Counted from the first letter of the stretch, positions 1 to 8,541 are shown. The stretch: 64,000 bases of DNA from Sheuella amnicola (GCF_010499255.1 NZ_JAAGRN010000005.1:1-64000); one strand, 5' to 3'. Numbers and translations are program-made. Notes: generated from the sequence alone by a model not told the origin.

Positions 1-137
1 AGCTATTTACTTTAAATCGCGTCTGACGATTTTTGGTTTTTTCTGTTGCTGTTTGAGCAGCAGAGAAACGAGATTATGAAGGACTTTTTTTACCCTGTCA
101 AGTTGATCTACCTAAAGTAGTTCTACCCAGGCAAAAA

Positions 138-680
138 CTAGTTTTTTAACTTGTCTGAAAACTGCTTCTTGAACTTGGATACCTTGGGCGCGATCACGAA
201 ATGGCAATAGCTTTGCTCGGGATGCAAGGCGAAATAATCGTCATGCATCTCTTCGGCCGGCCAAAAGGTTGCCGCCGGCAATAACTGGGTACAAACCGGA
301 TCCGCAAAACGACCGGAACGATTCAACTCGGCGATTGCCGCCTCGGCAGATGCAAGCTGCTCGGGCGATTGCACAAAAATGGCGGACTGATACTGGGGTC
401 CCACATCATTGCCCTGACGTCCCGGAGTCGTTGGATCGTGGGTCGCGAAAAACACCTCCAACAAATCATCGTAGCGGACTAAGGCAGGATCAAATTCGAT
501 CCGCACAACCTCGATATGCCCGGTCTGCTTTGTACAGACCTGCTCGTAACTTGGATTTTGAACATGTCCGCCACAATAGCCCGACTTTACGGAAACAACC
601 CCGGTCATCGAACCAAAAACAGCTTCGGTGCACCAGAAGCACCCACCACCAAATACGGCCACTTCATTTTGAATCGTCAT
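138..680 (-). CDS. msrA: Peptide-methionine (S)-S-oxide reductase MsrA
   Basis: Reduces the S-epimer of methionine sulfoxide in proteins and free methionine, a cytosolic oxidative repair function. The N-terminal FGGGCFWCTE stretch carries the GCFWC catalytic-cysteine motif of MsrA, followed by the conserved GY-GG region (SGYCGGHVQNPSYEQV) and the HDPTTPGRQGNDVGPQYQSAIF block typical of the family. Length from the chosen ATG is 180 aa, normal for a single-domain MsrA. The frame stays open to a TTG at 692, but the ATG at 680 has a GGAA at a good distance. The gene follows the small cytochrome c gene on the same strand by about 16 bp, so they are probably co-transcribed. No msrB is in view. Confidence 0.95.
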   Translation of the reverse strand: MTIQNEVAVFGGGCFWCTEAVFGSMTGVVSVKSGYCGGHVQNPSYEQVCTKQTGHIEVVRIEFDPALVRYDDLLEVFFATHDPTTPGRQGNDVGPQYQSAIFVQSPEQLASAEAAIAELNRSGRFADPVCTQLLPAATFWPAEEMHDDYFALHPEQSYCHFVIAPKVSKFKKQFSDKLKN

Positions 681-696
681 GATCATTTCCAACTAA

Positions 697-1029
697 CTAA
701 TCAGCAGGCTTGAGTGTCGTAATCCAACGCGCCAGCGTTAAAGCATCCTGCCTTGTCACGGACTGGGCAGGCATGGGAATCGCACCCCATCTACCCCGCC
801 CACCTTGCATGATCGAATCTGCAAGGTATTCGACATCGGCCTGACTATTACCGTGGCGCCGGGCAATCTGCACAAAAGACGGACCAACCCTTTTGTCTTC
901 GACCTGATGGCACCCCAAACAGGTTTTTGACTTGGCTAATGCAAATCCATCGACCGTCTGAGCCAAGGTCGGAGCGTGCAAAAAAAGACACGCTACCGAT
1001 AAGGCCGTTGCATACAACTTTCTAGTCAC
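697..1029 (-). CDS. Small class I cytochrome c (c551/c552-like), exported
   Basis: A periplasmic electron carrier of about 110 aa. The start is inferred to be GTG at 1029, giving VTRKLYATALSVACLFLHA as a signal peptide ending near TLAQT. The open frame runs further upstream into ilvD, where it is only a shadow. The mature part has one CLGCH haem-binding motif and a later IPMPAQ segment that would supply the axial methionine, as in c551-type cytochromes. It begins 7 bp after the ilvD stop and is followed by msrA, so the three genes likely form one transcript. The physiological partner cannot be inferred. Confidence 0.85.
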   Translation of the reverse strand: MTRKLYATALSVACLFLHAPTLAQTVDGFALAKSKTCLGCHQVEDKRVGPSFVQIARRHGNSQADVEYLADSIMQGGRGRWGAIPMPAQSVTRQDALTLARWITTLKPAD

Positions 1030-1036
1030 GAAATCA

Positions 1037-2722
1037 TTACTCGTCGAAACCGTCCGTGACCGCACCACGGCTAGCCGTACTTGCGAGACGACCAAACTTG
1101 GCAAGCACGCCACGCGTGTATTTGGGCTTGGGCTGTTTCCATACCTTGCGACGCTGCTCGATTTCCTGCTCGGACACATTCAGTTGCAACAAAAGCTTAT
1201 GGGCATCGATCGTGACTGAATCACCCTCGTGGATCAAGCCGATCAATCCACCGACATATGCCTCGGGCGAAACGTGTCCGACAACCATTCCCCATGTGCC
1301 GCCGGAGAAGCGGCCATCGGTAATCAAGCCCACCGTTTCGCCAAGTCCCTGACCAACCAGCGCGGAAGTCGGGGCGAGCATTTCACGCATGCCGGGACCA
1401 CCTTTCGGGCCTTCATAGCGAATCACAACGATATCGCCATCCTTAATCTGACGAGCCATGATCGCTTTCATCGCATCGTCTTCAGAGTCGAAAACACGGG
1501 CAGGCCCTGTTATTGCGGGGTTCTTCAATCCCGTAATTTTGGCAACCGCGCCCTCAGGCGAAAGATTACCCTTCAAAATCGCCAAATGCCCATGGTCATA
1601 CATGGGGTTATCGATCGAACGAATAACCTGCTGACCGGCAGGAGGCTGATCCGGAACATCTTTCAACAATTCAGCAACGGTTTTGCCGGTAATCGTCATG
1701 CAATCGCCGTGAATCAAACCCGCGTTGAGCAAAATTTTCATGACTTGCGGAACACCACCGGCCTGATGCAAGTCAACAGCCAGAAATTGGCCCGACGGCT
1801 TCAGGTCGCACAATACCGGCACACGCTTGCGAATGCGTTCGAAGTCGTCAATCGTCCACTCTACCTGCGCGGCATGGGCGATCGCCAGAAAATGCAATAC
1901 GGCGTTGGTCGAACCACCAAGCGCCATGATCACCGAAATGGCGTTTTCAAGCGACTTGCGCGTAATGATGTCGCGGGGGCGACGATTATTACGCACGGCA
2001 TCAACCAAGACGCGCGCGGCCTCGCGAGCATTGGCGATTGCTTCACCATCCTCGTTGGCCAAGGTGCTTGAATATGGCAATGCCATACCCAACGCTTCGA
2101 AAGCAGAACTCATCGTGTTCGCTGTGTACATCCCGCCACACGAACCTGTTCCCGGAATTGCTTTTTGTTCGATCGCCTTGAAATCTTCCGTACTCATGCG
2201 CCCCATGGTGAACTCACCAACAGCCTCGAACACGGACACGATGTTGAGATCTTTGCCTTTGTAATGTCCGGGCTTGATGGTTCCGCCATAGACATAAATC
2301 CCGGGCACATTGGCGCGAGCCATGCCGATCATGCCGCCAGGCATATTCTTGTCACAACCACCAATCACGACAACACCATCCATCCACTGACCATTTACGG
2401 CGGTCTCGATGCAATCGGCAATCACTTCACGCGACACGAGCGAATATTTCATCCCTTCGGTACCCATAGACATGCCATCGGAAATGGTTGGCACGCCAAA
2501 CACCTGGGGGTTTGCCTTGGACTCTCTGATCGCCTCGATTGCAGCGTCGGTCAAAGGCTGCAAACCGCTATTGCAAGGGGTAATCGTCGAGTGTCCATTC
2601 GCAACGCCAATCATAGGATTGGCAAAATCAGACTCCTTGTAGCCCATGCCGTAATACATCGCACGGTTCGGTGCACGCGTGATTCCCTCGGTAATATTTT
2701 TTGAACGATCGTTATTTGCCAT
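1037..2722 (-). CDS. ilvD: Dihydroxy-acid dehydratase
   Basis: Dehydrates 2,3-dihydroxy-isovalerate and 2,3-dihydroxy-3-methylvalerate to the 2-oxo acids, the third step of valine/isoleucine synthesis. At 561 aa it matches the family length. The cluster-ligand and substrate motifs are visible: PCNSGLQPL near residue 50, [13 protein letters not shown] near 122-134 and [16 protein letters not shown] near 190-205, plus the C-terminal [14 protein letters not shown]. The ATG at 2722 is the only sensible start. It is the first gene of a probable ilvD-cytochrome c-msrA transcript and diverges from lgt across about 138 bp. Confidence 0.97.
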   Translation of the reverse strand: MANNDRSKNITEGITRAPNRAMYYGMGYKESDFANPMIGVANGHSTITPCNSGLQPLTDAAIEAIRESKANPQVFGVPTISDGMSMGTEGMKYSLVSREVIADCIETAVNGQWMDGVVVIGGCDKNMPGGMIGMARANVPGIYVYGGTIKPGHYKGKDLNIVSVFEAVGEFTMGRMSTEDFKAIEQKAIPGTGSCGGMYTANTMSSAFEALGMALPYSSTLANEDGEAIANAREAARVLVDAVRNNRRPRDIITRKSLENAISVIMALGGSTNAVLHFLAIAHAAQVEWTIDDFERIRKRVPVLCDLKPSGQFLAVDLHQAGGVPQVMKILLNAGLIHGDCMTITGKTVAELLKDVPDQPPAGQQVIRSIDNPMYDHGHLAILKGNLSPEGAVAKITGLKNPAITGPARVFDSEDDAMKAIMARQIKDGDIVVIRYEGPKGGPGMREMLAPTSALVGQGLGETVGLITDGRFSGGTWGMVVGHVSPEAYVGGLIGLIHEGDSVTIDAHKLLLQLNVSEQEIEQRRKVWKQPKPKYTRGVLAKFGRLASTASRGAVTDGFDE

Positions 2723-2860
2723 GATGAATGAATATCCAGTGTTGTTTCACAAAAAACTGTGGACTAAAAGGTGAATCGTACTCTTCAGATGAGTCGCTGC
2801 AAACTGTCCGACCCGAAATACAAGAGTTATTATCGAACATCTTTAATTTGATGGCTTGAC

Positions 2861-3640
2861 ATGCTCCAGTTTCCTCAATTCGATCCGGTGGCGATTCGCC
2901 TTGGCCCCCTTGCCGTACATTGGTATGGATTAATGTACTTGCTGGCATTTGGTTCGGCCTGGGTACTTGGTCGCTGGAGAATTCAGCACGGCAAAACCCG
3001 CCTGACGCTACGCGACCTCGAGGATGTCATCTTTTACGGTGTATTGGGCGTCGTTGCAGGAGGGCGGTTAGGCTACGTCCTGTTTTACAAGCCAGGCTAC
3101 TACCTGAGCCATCCTCTTGAAATCTTCTATCTTTGGGAAGGCGGCATGTCCTTTCATGGCGGGCTCATCGGTGTGCTGGTCATGATGCTCTGGTTTGCGC
3201 GCAGCCGTGGCTACAAGTGGCTTGAAGTCGGTGACTTTATCGCCCCACTCATCCCGACAGGACTTGCCGCAGGACGGCTTGGCAACTTCATCAATGGCGA
3301 ACTGTGGGGGCGTCCAAGCGATTTGCCTTGGGCGATGATTTTTCCACAAAGCGGCGACGGAATCGCGCGACACCCATCCCAACTCTACAACATCGGACTT
3401 GAAGGGGTTTTCCTGTTTATTCTGCTCTGGTGGTTTGCGAATAAACCGAGACCAACCGGTCAAGTAAGCGCAATATTTTTGATTGGATACGGCAGCGTCC
3501 GATTCATAGAGGAATTCGCTCGGCAACCCGATGATTTTCTTGGGCTGCTTGCCGCAAACTTATCGATGGGCCAGTGGCTATCGATTCCGATGGTGATCGC
3601 CGGATTGTTGATGTTTGCGTTATGTGCAAAAAAAAGCTGA
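2861..3640 (+). CDS. lgt: Phosphatidylglycerol-prolipoprotein diacylglyceryl transferase
   Basis: Inner-membrane enzyme that moves diacylglycerol from phosphatidylglycerol to the lipobox cysteine of prolipoproteins, the first step of lipoprotein maturation; Pal in this window would be a client. 259 aa with about seven hydrophobic segments. The Lgt signature [14 protein letters not shown] lies near residues 139-152, SFHGGLIG near 97-104 carries the conserved HGG, and HPSQLYN appears around residue 171. The last codons (KKS, stop) are made of the A-tract and stem of an inverted repeat that serves as terminator on the opposite strand. Confidence 0.97.
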   Translation: MLQFPQFDPVAIRLGPLAVHWYGLMYLLAFGSAWVLGRWRIQHGKTRLTLRDLEDVIFYGVLGVVAGGRLGYVLFYKPGYYLSHPLEIFYLWEGGMSFHGGLIGVLVMMLWFARSRGYKWLEVGDFIAPLIPTGLAAGRLGNFINGELWGRPSDLPWAMIFPQSGDGIARHPSQLYNIGLEGVFLFILLWWFANKPRPTGQVSAIFLIGYGSVRFIEEFARQPDDFLGLLAANLSMGQWLSIPMVIAGLLMFALCAKKS

Positions 3641-3663
3641 TTCCCTTCTTGAGGAATCAGCTT
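3628..3663 (-). terminator. Rho-independent terminator for the leftward zapA/6S RNA unit
   Basis: Perfect 11-bp stem AAGCTGATTCC / GGAATCAGCTT (3634-3644 and 3653-3663) with an 8-base loop. Read on the minus strand it is followed by eight Ts (complement of the A run 3628-3635). On the plus strand the hairpin lacks a U tract, so it mainly serves the minus strand. It overlaps the last codons of lgt. Confidence 0.85.
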
Positions 3664-3677
3664 CATTTACATCCAAA

Positions 3678-3699
3678 CCAGTGACGCACTGCTCACTGG
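3678..3699. repeat. Inverted repeat downstream of 6S RNA
   Basis: CCAGTGA (3678-3684) and TCACTGG (3693-3699) form a perfect 7-bp stem around an 8-base centre, just after the inferred 3' end of 6S RNA on the minus strand. It could be a processing-stop or secondary hairpin; there is no T tract of its own. Confidence 0.5.
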
Positions 3700-3703
3700 C
3701 TGG

Positions 3704-3862
3704 CTCTCGAATAATTGCCCCGCTTGTGCCGTTCAGGTCGGCATCTCGAACCTAAGGTTCAAGTCGGCCACGTTGTGTTGATTTCGAGTTCGTCTGACAA
3801 GAGACGAACATGCCCACTCAACAAGCTCGCAGCCTATGTATGCCATAAGCATTGGTTCAGAG
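3704..3862 (-). ncRNA. ssrS: 6S RNA (RNA polymerase sigma-70 holoenzyme regulator)
   Basis: The minus strand between zapA and lgt folds as 6S RNA should. The ends pair (CUCUGAA with UUC-G-AGAG). An apical arm ends in GTTCGTCT / AGACGAAC (3788-3809) and is extended by UUGUUGA against UCAACACAA. A large central region contains the characteristic CTTGAACC-TTA-GGTTCGAG hairpin (3745-3763), close to the CUUGAACC...GGUUCAAG of E. coli 6S. Position next to zapA matches the known proteobacterial location. About 160 nt; ends are approximate. It likely mimics an open promoter and restrains RNA polymerase in stationary phase. Confidence 0.85.
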
Positions 3863-3906
3863 AATATATGACCTGGTCACGAACACAGCAGGGACAAACT
3901 TTAAAT

Positions 3907-4209
3907 TCAGCGCGATAGAGCGAATGCGGAATCCAAAATCGCGTTCATGTCGTCAATTTTACGCTTGAAGTCACCCACCGCCAAGCCCCCAAGCGGGCCA
4001 TCGGGAGCACGCATCGATAAAAGCTCGACTGCGATCTGAATGGCCGCCATCACGGCAATTCTTTCATTGCCGGAAATTTTACCGCTGCCCTGAATACGGC
4101 CTGCCAACTGGCTGACATGCAGTGCTGCCGCATTCAAAGCCTCTTTTTCTTCAGGCGGACATGCCAAAGAGTATTCGCGCCCGAGAATGGAAATGTCGAC
4201 ACGTTCCAT
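3907..4209 (-). CDS. zapA: Cell division protein ZapA
   Basis: Cytosolic Z-ring-associated protein that cross-links FtsZ protofilaments. 100 aa, the usual ZapA size. The N-terminus MERVDISILGREYSLACPPEEKEAL matches the ZapA globular head (ILGREY..CP..E), followed by an amphipathic helical region with NERIAVMAALQ-like sequence (ISGNERIAVMAAIQIAVEL) and a C-terminal helix. Its ATG overlaps the stop of the upstream coiled-coil gene by one base (TAATG), so the two are translationally coupled. 6S RNA lies about 45 bp downstream on the same strand. Confidence 0.93.
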   Translation of the reverse strand: MERVDISILGREYSLACPPEEKEALNAAALHVSQLAGRIQGSGKISGNERIAVMAAIQIAVELLSMRAPDGPLGGLAVGDFKRKIDDMNAILDSAFALSR

Positions 4210-4622
4210 TAGTGCTGCTCCTCATGATGACCACCTGGCAAGCGCTCGAGAACGGCATCAATACGCTCTTTTGCCTGAATCGTCGCAGCACGCAAAGCAC
4301 TCACCTCATGGTCACGAGACTGCAACTGAGCTTGCAAATTGGTGTGCTCTTGCTTGAAGAGATCAAGCGACCCCTGAAGCGCCTGATTTTTGGCTGTGCT
4401 TTGACTGCGCAACACCTCGATTTCGGCCTCGTAAGCATTGACTTTGATACCTAAAGCCTTGGCTTGCACATCCTCTTGAGCAAGCTTTTTTGCTAGAGCA
4501 TCGCGCTCGGACTCGACCTGGGCAAGTCGAGTTTGCAAGGCTTTACGGTCGGCAACAAGCTGCTGAGTTTGCTCAACCAGCTTTTTCAGACGTTGGGATA
4601 AAAAATCGAGATCATCAAGCAT
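4209..4622 (-). CDS. Coiled-coil protein, ZapB/TIGR02449-like partner of ZapA
   Basis: 137 aa, almost entirely predicted coiled coil: heptad-rich sequence from LSQRLKKLVEQTQQLVADR to the end, with many Q, A, E, K and L residues and no membrane segment. The start at 4622 (MLDDLDFLSQ) is preferred over the more upstream TTG-type start. Coupled one-base overlap with zapA and the general shape resemble the small ZapB-like proteins found before zapA in beta- and gammaproteobacteria, which would join Z-ring organisation. The family assignment is by context and composition, not by a diagnostic motif. Confidence 0.7.
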   Translation of the reverse strand: MLDDLDFLSQRLKKLVEQTQQLVADRKALQTRLAQVESERDALAKKLAQEDVQAKALGIKVNAYEAEIEVLRSQSTAKNQALQGSLDLFKQEHTNLQAQLQSRDHEVSALRAATIQAKERIDAVLERLPGGHHEEQH

Positions 4623-4749
4623 GGCACTATCGTAAATCAAAAAATGCAAGCTTAGTTAAGGATTCAACATTTTGCATTTCGAAAAAATAGCAAAAATGAA
4701 AGAAATGACATTATTTACACCATCAGTCAGCTTCGAGTAAGAATTGTCT

Positions 4750-4771
4750 CATTTTGTACATAAACAAAATG
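4750..4771. promoter_or_regulatory. Perfect inverted repeat, candidate operator upstream of tctBA
   Basis: CATTTTGT (4750-4757) and ACAAAATG (4764-4771) form an 8-bp perfect dyad with a 6-bp centre, in an AT-rich stretch about 260 bp before tctB. A half site (GTCATTTTGATG) follows directly. Dyad size fits a dimeric repressor or activator; the protein is unknown. Confidence 0.4.
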
Positions 4772-4830
4772 TCATTTTGATGAGCAAGCTCAAACTCTTG
4801 CGCCTTTATTTGATTTTTCTGCCTTTCTCT

Positions 4831-4856
4831 AGGGAAAACCCCACTGATTAGGGGTT
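4831..4856. promoter_or_regulatory. Overlapping AGGG/CCCC/GGGG inverted repeats upstream of tctBA
   Basis: AACCCC (4837-4842) and GGGGTT (4851-4856) are a 6-bp dyad with an 8-bp centre. An AGGG at 4831 pairs with the same C run (AGGGAAAACCCC). The GGG-AAAA-CCC type dyad resembles sites bound by LuxR/FixJ-type response regulators. It lies about 175 bp before tctB. No regulator gene is adjacent. Confidence 0.4.
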
Positions 4857-5032
4857 AGTTCAGGGTTTGCATTGTCGCTTCTCTCAATTACCATGCACTC
4901 CTCAGTTTATCGAGTGCATTAACCTGATCGGCTCAAGCCCTCGAAGTACAGAAAGAACACTCGGTGCAAAAACACCGAACTATCGATTTTCAACAAAACT
5001 CTGTTAGCAGCGCAGTCAAGGAGCTACTTACC

Positions 5033-5497
5033 ATGCAGCTTAGAAATAAACAGGATTTCTGGTCGGGGGTGATGTTCATCCTGCTAGGGCTGGGATTTGC
5101 CTGGAAGGCAACCAGTTATTCAATGGGTACCGCCGCCCGAATGGGACCCGGTTATTTCCCGCACTGGCTTGGAATTCTCATGGCCATCCTTGGCTTCGTG
5201 ATTCTTCTTTCCTCCTTGAGAAAAAAGGCGGAAAAAACTGAGGTCGACCGTTTCGACTTCAAGATTCTGGCCATTATCGTTGGCTCGATCGTTCTCTTCG
5301 GTTTCGTCCTGCGTCCTTTGGGCCTGGTTGTCTCCCTTTTCCTGTTGGTTGCCTGCAGTAGCTTGGCAAGCCACGAGCACAGCTGGAAAGTATCGATTCT
5401 CAACTCGATCTTTCTAACGCTTCTTTGCTGGTTGGCTTTTGTCAAAGGTCTCGGCTTGGTGTTCCCAATTTGGCCAGCTTTTCTCGGTATGAATTAA
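5033..5497 (+). CDS. tctB: TTT transporter small membrane subunit TctB
   Basis: Small integral-membrane subunit of a tripartite tricarboxylate transporter, which with TctA and a periplasmic Bug (TctC) receptor imports carboxylates. 154 aa from the ATG at 5033, which has AAGGAG eight bases upstream; the frame extends upstream to 4964 but without such a site. About four hydrophobic segments, with the family-typical TAARMGPGYFPHWLGILMAILG near residues 30-50 (GPG-FP motif). tctA starts 13 bp downstream. No tctC lies next to it. Confidence 0.93.
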   Translation: MQLRNKQDFWSGVMFILLGLGFAWKATSYSMGTAARMGPGYFPHWLGILMAILGFVILLSSLRKKAEKTEVDRFDFKILAIIVGSIVLFGFVLRPLGLVVSLFLLVACSSLASHEHSWKVSILNSIFLTLLCWLAFVKGLGLVFPIWPAFLGMN

Positions 5498-5510
5498 GGA
5501 GCCGACTTAA

Positions 5511-7016
5511 ATGGACTTACTCAATAATCTAATCGTCGGTTTCGGCGTCGCGTTTACTCCCGAGAACCTCTTTTACGCACTGATGGGTTGCCTGTTGGGC
5601 ACGCTCGTAGGCGTTTTGCCGGGCTTGGGTCCTGTGCCAACAATCGCAATGCTGCTGCCCATTACGTACCAGCTGCCCCCGATTGCCGGTCTGATCATGC
5701 TGGCCGGTATTTATTACGGCGCACAATACGGTGGATCAACCACAGCTATTCTGGTTAACCTGCCAGGTGAAACGTCATCTGTTGTGACGACGCTAGACGG
5801 TCACGCCATGGCGAAAAACGGTCGGGCCGGCGCGGCTCTGGCTATCGCCGGACTGGCTTCGTTCTTTGCCGGTAGCGTTGCCACGCTACTTTTGGCTGCG
5901 TTTGCACCTCCTCTGGCCGAAGTCGCTTTCAAGTTCGGCCCTGCCGAGTACTTCTCCCTAATGGTTCTTGGTCTAGTTGGTGCCGTGGTTCTGGCTTCCG
6001 GCTCGCTGATCAAGGCGATTTGCATGATCTTGCTCGGTCTGCTGCTGGGCATGGTCGGTACGGACGTTAACTCGGGTGTTGCACGCTTCGACTTTGGCGT
6101 ACCTGAACTGCAAGACGGCCTGGACTTTGCGATCGTGGCGATGGGCGTATTCGGTTTTGCCGAAATCATGACCAACCTCGAACAGAAAGAGAACCGCGTT
6201 GATTTGACCAGCACGATGGGGTCGCTTTACCCGAACATGCAAGAGTTCAAAGAGTCTTGGCCTGCTGTTGTTCGTGGCACGGCGATCGGTTCGGCTTTGG
6301 GTATCCTGCCGGGTGGTGGCGCAGTACTTTCCTCGTTCGCCTCTTACACGATGGAAAAGAAACTGTCCAAGCATCCCGAGCGTTTCGGCAAAGGCCATCC
6401 TGCAGGTGTTGCAGGCCCTGAAGCCGCAAACAACGCTGGTGCGCAGACATCATTTATTCCTCTGTTGACCTTGGGCATTCCCGGCAACGCTGTGATGGCG
6501 CTGATGGTTGGCGCGATGACCATTCACAACATCCAGCCTGGCCCTCAGGTCATGACCAGCCACCCTCAGTTGTTCTGGGGTCTGATTGCCTCGATGTGGA
6601 TCGGTAACCTGATGCTGGTGGTTCTGAACCTCCCGCTCGTCGGAATCTGGGTCAAATTGCTCAAAGTGCCCTATCGCATTCTGTTCCCTGCGATTCTGGT
6701 GTTCTGTACGATTGGCGTGTATTCGCTCAACTACAACACCTTTGACATTTTCACCACCTCTTGCTTCGGCATCATCGGCTACCTTTGGTCGAAACTGAAG
6801 TGTGAAGGCGCCCCGCTGTTGCTGGGTCTGGTGCTGGGTCCCCTGATGGAAGAAAATTTCCGACGCGCATTGTTGCTTTCACGCGGCAACTACATGACAT
6901 TCCTGGATCGCGGTTTGTCGGCATCTCTGCTTGCAATCGCCGTTCTCTTGGTGATCATCGTTGCGCTGCCTTCGGTCAAGAAGAAACGCGAAGAAGCCTT
7001 CGTGGAAGAGGATTGA
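5511..7016 (+). CDS. tctA: TTT transporter large membrane subunit TctA
   Basis: The main permease of the tripartite tricarboxylate transport family, 501 aa with about 12 hydrophobic segments. The N-terminal signature is clear: MGCLLGTLVGVLPGLGPVPTIAMLLP (residues ~27-50) followed by YYGAQYGGSTTAILVNLPGE; the repeat-half motif GILPGGGAVLSSFASY appears near residues 265-280. RBS AAGGAG-type sequence (TTAAGGAGC) precedes the ATG. The gene pairs with tctB and runs on with 3 bp spacing into a 3-hydroxyacid dehydrogenase gene, hinting that the imported acid is oxidised by it. Confidence 0.95.
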   Translation: MDLLNNLIVGFGVAFTPENLFYALMGCLLGTLVGVLPGLGPVPTIAMLLPITYQLPPIAGLIMLAGIYYGAQYGGSTTAILVNLPGETSSVVTTLDGHAMAKNGRAGAALAIAGLASFFAGSVATLLLAAFAPPLAEVAFKFGPAEYFSLMVLGLVGAVVLASGSLIKAICMILLGLLLGMVGTDVNSGVARFDFGVPELQDGLDFAIVAMGVFGFAEIMTNLEQKENRVDLTSTMGSLYPNMQEFKESWPAVVRGTAIGSALGILPGGGAVLSSFASYTMEKKLSKHPERFGKGHPAGVAGPEAANNAGAQTSFIPLLTLGIPGNAVMALMVGAMTIHNIQPGPQVMTSHPQLFWGLIASMWIGNLMLVVLNLPLVGIWVKLLKVPYRILFPAILVFCTIGVYSLNYNTFDIFTTSCFGIIGYLWSKLKCEGAPLLLGLVLGPLMEENFRRALLLSRGNYMTFLDRGLSASLLAIAVLLVIIVALPSVKKKREEAFVEED

Positions 7017-7019
7017 TTC

Positions 7020-7922
7020 ATGGCAAGCATCAACGCCAGAACGTACGAGCCATCAAAACCCCGCAAGGTCGCGTTTTTAGGCCTGGGGGTCATGGGCTTG
7101 CCCATGGCTGGCCATCTTGCCAAAGCAGGTCATCAGGTTACGGTGTACAACCGTAACGCGCAAAAGGCTCAATCATGGGTCAGCGAATTTGGCGGTCGTG
7201 CCGCTGCTACGCCTCGCGAAGCCGCTCAGGGCGCTGAAATCGTCTTTTCCTGTGTCGGCAACGACGATGACCTCAGAAGCGTAGTGCTCGGTGAGAATGG
7301 TGCGTTCGCGGGGATGCCGGCCGGATCAACTTATGTTGACCACACAACAGCGTCCGCTTCGGTTGCGCGAGAACTCCATGAGATTGCGAAATCGAAAGGC
7401 CTGCGGTTTATTGACGCCCCTGTTTCAGGTGGCCAAGCAGGCGCGGTCAATGGCATGCTCACCGTCATGTGCGGTGGGGATGCCGCCGAATTCGCGGCCG
7501 TTAGCGATGTCATCGCAGCCATGGCGCGTGCAGTGACACTTGTAGGTCCTGTCGGAGCTGGTCAACTAGCCAAGATGGTCAATCAAATCTGTATTGCCGG
7601 TCTTGTTCAGGGCTTATCCGAAGGCATCGCCTTTGGACAGGCTGCCGGCCTGGACATGAAACAGGTACTTGATGTCATCAGCAAGGGTGCAGCGCAAAGC
7701 TGGCAAATGGAAAACCGTGGCGCAACCATGGTGGACGATAAGTTCGAATTTGGCTTTGCAGTTGACTGGATGCGCAAGGATCTGAGCCTGGTCATGGACG
7801 AGGCGCGTCGTAATGGCGCCCGCGTCCCGGTAACCGCTTTAGTCGACCAGTTCTACGCGGATGTTCAAAAAATGGGTGGATCTCGTTGGGATACTTCCAG
7901 CTTGATCAAACGACTTCGTTAA
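7020..7922 (+). CDS. NAD(P)-dependent beta-hydroxyacid dehydrogenase (3-hydroxyisobutyrate/tartronate semialdehyde reductase family)
   Basis: 300-aa cytosolic oxidoreductase. Rossmann motif VAFLGLGVMGLPMAGHL near residues 18-34. The DHTTASASVARELHEIAKSKG and DAPVSGGQAGAVNGMLTVMCGG blocks are the substrate-binding signature of the beta-hydroxyacid dehydrogenases. The catalytic lysine lies in GAGQLAKMVNQ near residue 184. Members oxidise 3-hydroxyisobutyrate, 2-hydroxy-3-oxopropionate or related 3-hydroxyacids; the exact substrate cannot be told. It starts 3 bp after tctA, so it is part of the tctBA operon, and a strong terminator follows it. Confidence 0.88.
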   Translation: MASINARTYEPSKPRKVAFLGLGVMGLPMAGHLAKAGHQVTVYNRNAQKAQSWVSEFGGRAAATPREAAQGAEIVFSCVGNDDDLRSVVLGENGAFAGMPAGSTYVDHTTASASVARELHEIAKSKGLRFIDAPVSGGQAGAVNGMLTVMCGGDAAEFAAVSDVIAAMARAVTLVGPVGAGQLAKMVNQICIAGLVQGLSEGIAFGQAAGLDMKQVLDVISKGAAQSWQMENRGATMVDDKFEFGFAVDWMRKDLSLVMDEARRNGARVPVTALVDQFYADVQKMGGSRWDTSSLIKRLR

Positions 7923-7943
7923 AGTCCGCAGCCCAGTCATATG

Positions 7944-7979
7944 AAAAAAAGGCAGTGCAAGCGCACTGCCCTTTTTTTT
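7944..7979. terminator. Bidirectional rho-independent terminator
   Basis: GGCAGTGC (7951-7958), 4-base loop, GCACTGCC (7963-7970), then C and eight Ts on the plus strand and seven As before it (Ts on the minus strand). It sits between the converging tctBA-dehydrogenase operon and rppH, serving both. Confidence 0.9.
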
Positions 7980-7998
7980 GGATTGAACACAATTGAAC

Positions 7999-8541
7999 TC
8001 AGCGAATAACACCCTCGTCCGGCATCAAGATACGCGAATCGGACTCAATTTGGCGCGCTTCTCCAGACCTTCTGAAAATCAGGGGTGCCAACTCGTTCAG
8101 GGCCTGCGTGTAAACACTGCGCTTGAACTCGATCACAGACTCAAGGGAAACCCAATAATGGCTCCAGCGCCACGCATCAAACTCGGGGTGAGGCGTAGCG
8201 CGCAGGCAGACATCATGATCCCGGCCAACCATGCGCAACAAAAACCAGATCTGCTTCTGGCCTTTGTAATGGCCACGCGACTCGCGCCGGATAAAGGTAT
8301 CCGGCACGTCATAGCGCAACCATTCTCTAGTTCGTCCCAAAATCTGCACATGGTCGGGTTTCAAGCCGACCTCTTCGTGAAGCTCGCGAAACATGGCCTG
8401 CACCGGGCTTTCCCCGTGCTTGATGCCACCCTGAGGGAACTGCCAGGCATGTTCCCTGATACGCTTGCCCCAAAAGACCTCGTTTCTATGATTGACGAGG
8501 ATGATACCGACGTTGGGACGGTAGCCTTCGCGATCAAGCAT
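7999..8541 (-). CDS. rppH: RNA pyrophosphohydrolase RppH
   Basis: Nudix hydrolase that removes pyrophosphate from the 5' end of primary transcripts and so opens the way to RNase E decay. Start at 8541 gives [17 protein letters not shown], the standard RppH beginning; the frame continues 7 codons upstream. The Nudix box spans residues ~38-60 ([22 protein letters not shown]), fitting GX5EX7REUXEEXGU. The QKQIWFLLR and WRWSHYW segments are also typical. 180 aa. Divergent from proS across a short promoter region. Confidence 0.95.
   Translation of the reverse strand: MLDREGYRPNVGIILVNHRNEVFWGKRIREHAWQFPQGGIKHGESPVQAMFRELHEEVGLKPDHVQILGRTREWLRYDVPDTFIRRESRGHYKGQKQIWFLLRMVGRDHDVCLRATPHPEFDAWRWSHYWVSLESVIEFKRSVYTQALNELAPLIFRRSGEARQIESDSRILMPDEGVIR

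Larger units (their letters stand above)
4623..5032. other. 410-bp intergenic region between the zapA operon and tctBA
   Basis: No convincing gene. It must hold the divergent promoters of the zapA unit and tctBA. AT-rich around 4660-4830. Two inverted-repeat elements described separately (4750-4771 and 4831-4856) stand out as operator candidates. A short reading frame at 4964 merely extends tctB upstream. Confidence 0.6.

Noticed and set aside
1229-2071. 280-codon frame opposite ilvD
   Set aside because: Shadow of ilvD; no domain or ribosome site.
2712-2948. 78-codon minus-strand frame at the ilvD-lgt gap
   Set aside because: It spans the divergent promoters and the start of lgt and looks non-coding.
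3715-3918. 67-codon open frame on the plus strand
   Set aside because: It covers the 6S RNA region on the opposite strand and has no protein-like features.
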